Shown here: piece after piece, positions 6,571 to 9,087 of the stretch
How positions within the stretch are numbered: the first letter of the stretch is position 1
Layout of the letters: each line of letters opens with the position of its first letter
Source: an uncultured Flavobacteriales bacterium
Lineage (GTDB): Bacteria > Bacteroidota > Bacteroidia > Flavobacteriales_D > Sanyastnellaceae
Direction of reading: 5' to 3'
Assembly (NCBI GenBank): GCA_937897625.1
Contig: CALCNZ010000332.1
Span: 1-9,087, forward strand
Length of the DNA: 9,087 bases
The notes under the pieces: generated by a model
What the model was told of the DNA's origin: nothing
The model's database searches: none
Seen by the model: only the letters and a program-made list of their open reading frames with translations
Made by a program: the position numbers and the translations under genes

Positions 6571-6969
6571 ATGAAAATTGAACACATAGGCATTGCGGTG
6601 AAAGACATCGCTGCTTCGAACGAAATTTTTTCTGCGCTGCTCGGCGTTAAGCCCTACAAGGAAGAACGCGTAGAATCGGAAAATGTGATCACCTCTTTTT
6701 TTCAAGTGGGAGAATCGAAAATAGAATTGCTTCAAGCCACTTCCCCTGACAGCGCCATTGCAAAGTTTCTCGAAAAAAACAAAGAAGGAATGCACCACAT
6801 TGCGTTCGAAGTTCAAGACATTTTCGCTGAAATAGAGCGCCTGAAATCGGAAGGCTTCATCATGATTCACGAAGCGCCGAAAGAAGGCGCCGACAACAAG
6901 TTAATCGCCTTTCTTCACCCGAAAAGTAGCAATTCCGTTTTAGTGGAATTGTGTCAAGAACGCGTGTAA
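6571..6969 (+). CDS. mce: Methylmalonyl-CoA epimerase (VOC superfamily)
   Basis: A 132-residue cytoplasmic protein of the vicinal-oxygen-chelate fold that interconverts (2R)- and (2S)-methylmalonyl-CoA, linking propionyl-CoA metabolism to succinyl-CoA via the B12-dependent mutase. Two beta-alpha-beta-beta-beta modules are visible: the first opens with IEHIGIAVKDI (3-13) and ends with KIELLQ (50-55), and the second opens with GMHHIAFEVQDI (73-84) and ends with VLVELCQE (123-130). Likely metal ligands at family positions are H5, H76 and E126, with E52 or a neighbour as the fourth. SPDSAIAKFLEKNKEGMHH is a characteristic epimerase stretch that separates it from glyoxalases. Length is normal. It starts 8 bases after the lipoprotein, with an A/T-only leader and no Shine-Dalgarno sequence. 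The mutase genes are not in this window. Confidence 0.92.
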   Translation: MKIEHIGIAVKDIAASNEIFSALLGVKPYKEERVESENVITSFFQVGESKIELLQATSPDSAIAKFLEKNKEGMHHIAFEVQDIFAEIERLKSEGFIMIHEAPKEGADNKLIAFLHPKSSNSVLVELCQERV

Positions 6970-6977
6970 AAAAAATG

Positions 6978-6985
6978 TATCTTCG
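6978..6985 (+). promoter_or_regulatory. Probable -7 promoter element upstream of the DUF2723 gene
   Basis: TATCTTCG differs from the Bacteroidota -7 consensus TAnnTTTG at one position. It lies in the 36-base gap between the epimerase stop and the ATG at 7006, so a transcript would have a leader of only about 15 bases. No TTG is found at the usual -33 spacing; the nearest, at 6949-6951, is too far upstream. This suggests that the glycosyltransferase gene has its own promoter. Confidence 0.4.
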
Positions 6986-7005
6986 CCTCACTTCAAATTA
7001 AGACT

Positions 7006-9087
7006 ATGATTTCGTATCAACGTGCAAACATTATTTTAGGTTGGTTCATGTTTATGGCTGCCACAGCAGTGTACATGATGACCCTTGAACCAACAATGCC
7101 TTTCTGGGATTGTGGTGAGTTCATTGCCTCAGCATACAAACTCGAAGTGGGTCACCCTCCGGGAGCGCCATTATTCATGCTTATTGCGCGTTTGTTCTCA
7201 GCTTTCGTTGGAGTAGAAAACGTTCCTTACGCCATTAATTCACTTTCTGCAGTTTCTTCCGGAGCAACCATTATGTTCCTCTTCTGGACCATCACGCACC
7301 TTGCGAAGAAGATGGTTGACAAAGACGGAGACAGCAGCGATAACAAGAACTTAGTCATTTTCGCAGCCGGATTAATCGGTGCATTCGCCTACACCTTCAG
7401 CGATACGTTTTGGTTCAGTGCGGTTGAAGGTGAGGTTTACGCCATGTCGTCATTATTTACAGCAGTAGTTTTCTGGGCTATTTTGAAATGGGAAAGTGAA
7501 GCCGATGAACCAAGCAACCTGCGTTGGATTATCTTAATCGCATACCTCATGGGATTGTCAATCGGTGTTCACTTGTTGAACTTGTTGGCTATTCCTGCGA
7601 TCTGTTTCGTTTACTACTTTAAGAAATATCCGTTCTCTTGGAAGGGCGTTGCCATCACTTCAGGTGTTGCTTTGGGATTGCTTTTCCTTATGCAAACCGT
7701 AATTCTTATTTGGTCCATTCAAATTGCAGCTTGGTTTGAACGCATTTTCACCAACACACTTGGATTGCCTTTCAATACTGGAGTATTCTTCTACGCATTG
7801 ATTTTAATTGGAGGACTTGTTTCGTTAATTATCTATTCGAAGAAACGCGGATGGGTGGCGGTGAATACACTTACTTGGAGCATTGCCGTAGCCTTGATTG
7901 GTTACACCACTTTCGCAACAATTGTAATTCGTTCACAAGCAGACACGCCTATGAATGAAAACAAACCGAACAACTTCTTCGCGTTGGTTTCTTACATGAA
8001 CCGTGAACAATACGGTGATCGCCCACTTATTCGCGGACAATACTTCAACACCCCACAAGTGCGCACCAAGCCTTATTTAGATGGAAACGAAGTATACGTG
8101 AAATCGTTCAGCGTTCGCGAAGACAACAACAAAGGCAAGTTGGTCGTTTCATTCAAAAATAGATTCGAAGCAGAGCAATACATTTCAAGCCACACCGATC
8201 AGAAATTAATGGTGAAGGAAGAGTACCTCGAGACTGGCGAGAAGAAAGCGACTGAGCCGAACTATGCGCAAACACACGTGTTCCCACGCATGTACAGCAG
8301 CCAAGGAAGCCACATTCAACAATACAAGATTTGGGCAGACTTAAAAGATGTGAAGCGCACACCAACGTTCGGAGAGAACATGGGATTCTTCTTCAGTTAC
8401 CAAGTGAATTGGATGTACTGGAGATACTTCATGTGGAATTTCGCAGGTAGACAAAACGACACGCAAGGACATGGAGATTTCTTAGACGGTAACTGGAAAA
8501 CAGGTATCGGTTTCTACGACGAAGCGCGTCTTGGAAATCAAGAGGCTGTTCCAGAACTTTCCAAGAACAACAAAGCGAACAATTCATACTACATGATTCC
8601 GCTTTTAATTGGATTACTTGGTTTAGTATACCAATTGCTTCGTCACAGAAACGACTTCATTGTTGTGGCACTTTTATTTGTGTTAACAGGATTTGCAATT
8701 GTGGTTTACTTGAACCAAACTCCGCTTCAACCGCGTGAACGCGACTACGCTTATGCAGGTTCGTTCTATGCCTTTGCAATCTGGATTGGTTTAGGCGTTG
8801 CCGCAATTTATTTCTGGTTGAAATTAATGTTGAAGAACATTCCTTCAACGGCCCTAGCCGGAATTGCATTCCTGGTTTCTCTTGTTGCTCCTGTTTTAAT
8901 GGCAGCGCAAGGCTGGGACGATCACGACCGTTCTGACCGCAGAACTGGAATTGACATGGCGAAGAACTATTTGAATTCACTTCAACCCAACGCAATCATT
9001 TTCACGAACGGAGACAACGACACCTTCCCATTGTGGTATGCCCAAGAGGTGGAAGGTGTTCGGACAGATGTGCGTGTAGTGAATCTT
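7006..9087 (+). CDS. DUF2723 / GT117-type integral membrane glycosyltransferase, N-terminal 694 residues (3' truncated by window edge)
   Basis: An open frame runs from ATG 7006 to the last base without a stop. Family members are commonly around 1000 residues or more, so roughly the first two thirds is present. It belongs to the DUF2723 family, which includes human TMEM260, a protein O-mannosyltransferase with a GT-C fold. Signature motifs: EPTMPFWDCGEFIASAYKL (28-46), with D35 and E38 in the first outer loop where GT-C enzymes keep catalytic acids; GHPPGAPLF (49-57); FWFSAVEGEVYAMS (135-148); and SIGVHLLNLL (185-194). About eight helices fill residues 10-302, a soluble region with ADTPMNENKPNNFF spans about 305-525, and four more helices follow. 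PRERDYAY (576-583) and GDNDTFPLWYAQEVEG (669-684) are also family landmarks. It probably transfers a lipid-linked sugar to exported proteins (inference). Confidence 0.92.
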   Translation, partial: MISYQRANIILGWFMFMAATAVYMMTLEPTMPFWDCGEFIASAYKLEVGHPPGAPLFMLIARLFSAFVGVENVPYAINSLSAVSSGATIMFLFWTITHLAKKMVDKDGDSSDNKNLVIFAAGLIGAFAYTFSDTFWFSAVEGEVYAMSSLFTAVVFWAILKWESEADEPSNLRWIILIAYLMGLSIGVHLLNLLAIPAICFVYYFKKYPFSWKGVAITSGVALGLLFLMQTVILIWSIQIAAWFERIFTNTLGLPFNTGVFFYALILIGGLVSLIIYSKKRGWVAVNTLTWSIAVALIGYTTFATIVIRSQADTPMNENKPNNFFALVSYMNREQYGDRPLIRGQYFNTPQVRTKPYLDGNEVYVKSFSVREDNNKGKLVVSFKNRFEAEQYISSHTDQKLMVKEEYLETGEKKATEPNYAQTHVFPRMYSSQGSHIQQYKIWADLKDVKRTPTFGENMGFFFSYQVNWMYWRYFMWNFAGRQNDTQGHGDFLDGNWKTGIGFYDEARLGNQEAVPELSKNNKANNSYYMIPLLIGLLGLVYQLLRHRNDFIVVALLFVLTGFAIVVYLNQTPLQPRERDYAYAGSFYAFAIWIGLGVAAIYFWLKLMLKNIPSTALAGIAFLVSLVAPVLMAAQGWDDHDRSDRRTGIDMAKNYLNSLQPNAIIFTNGDNDTFPLWYAQEVEGVRTDVRVVNL

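Noticed and set aside
6966..6975. Run of A residues after the epimerase stop considered as part of a terminator
   Set aside because: It is an A-run, not a T-run, on the coding strand, and no stem precedes it.
8657..8995. Reverse-strand open frame of 112 codons opposite the DUF2723 gene
   Set aside because: The forward frame here contains the conserved PRERDYAY motif and membrane helices; the reverse product is Gln/Ser-rich with no family features.
1..9087. Search by eye for CRISPR-like direct repeats, insertion-sequence ends, tRNA or rRNA genes
   Set aside because: None was seen; coding sequence fills all but about 140 bases and composition looks uniform across the window.

Overview
The window looks like a chromosomal segment of a Bacteroidota bacterium, most likely a flavobacterium-type member (inference). 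Every gene is on the + strand. Start codons lack Shine-Dalgarno sequences and are preceded by A/T-rich leaders. TAnnTTTG-like -7 elements occur in the two longer intergenic gaps. Exported proteins are cut before Gln or carry lipobox-like Cys residues. The gene set (a COX III / COX IV / SCO / DUF420 block, TolC, HlyD, TsaB, methylmalonyl-CoA epimerase, a DUF2723 glycosyltransferase) is typical of that phylum. Nothing points to a mobile element, phage, CRISPR array, tRNA or rRNA.

Bases 1-2723 are the distal end of a cytochrome c oxidase operon: the C-terminus of subunit III, subunit IV, a SCO-like paralog that has lost the copper ligands, a canonical SCO lipoprotein, a DUF420 membrane protein, and a 77-residue exported membrane peptide with a CAMC motif. 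Gaps between these genes are 14 bases or less, or the genes overlap, so they are probably co-transcribed. The last four look like a copper-delivery or assembly module for the oxidase.

Bases 2724-2783 form the first longer gap and carry a consensus-like -7 element plus a small hairpin. Bases 2784-6969 are a second run of genes that overlap or nearly touch: a TolC-type outer-membrane channel, a MacA/HlyD-type periplasmic adaptor, tsaB (tRNA t6A synthesis), a small Rieske-like lipoprotein without cluster ligands, and methylmalonyl-CoA epimerase. The efflux pair has no inner-membrane pump in the window.

Bases 6970-7005 hold another probable -7 element. From 7006 to the right edge runs one open frame of 694 codons without a stop, the N-terminal part of a large DUF2723 (GT117-type) membrane glycosyltransferase.

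Most of the window is ordinary housekeeping sequence. The parts most worth a second look are the ligand-less SCO paralog, which has a CxxxC displaced towards its N-terminus, the CAMC mini-protein beside DUF420, and the Rieske-like lipoprotein. No clearly new multi-gene system was found.
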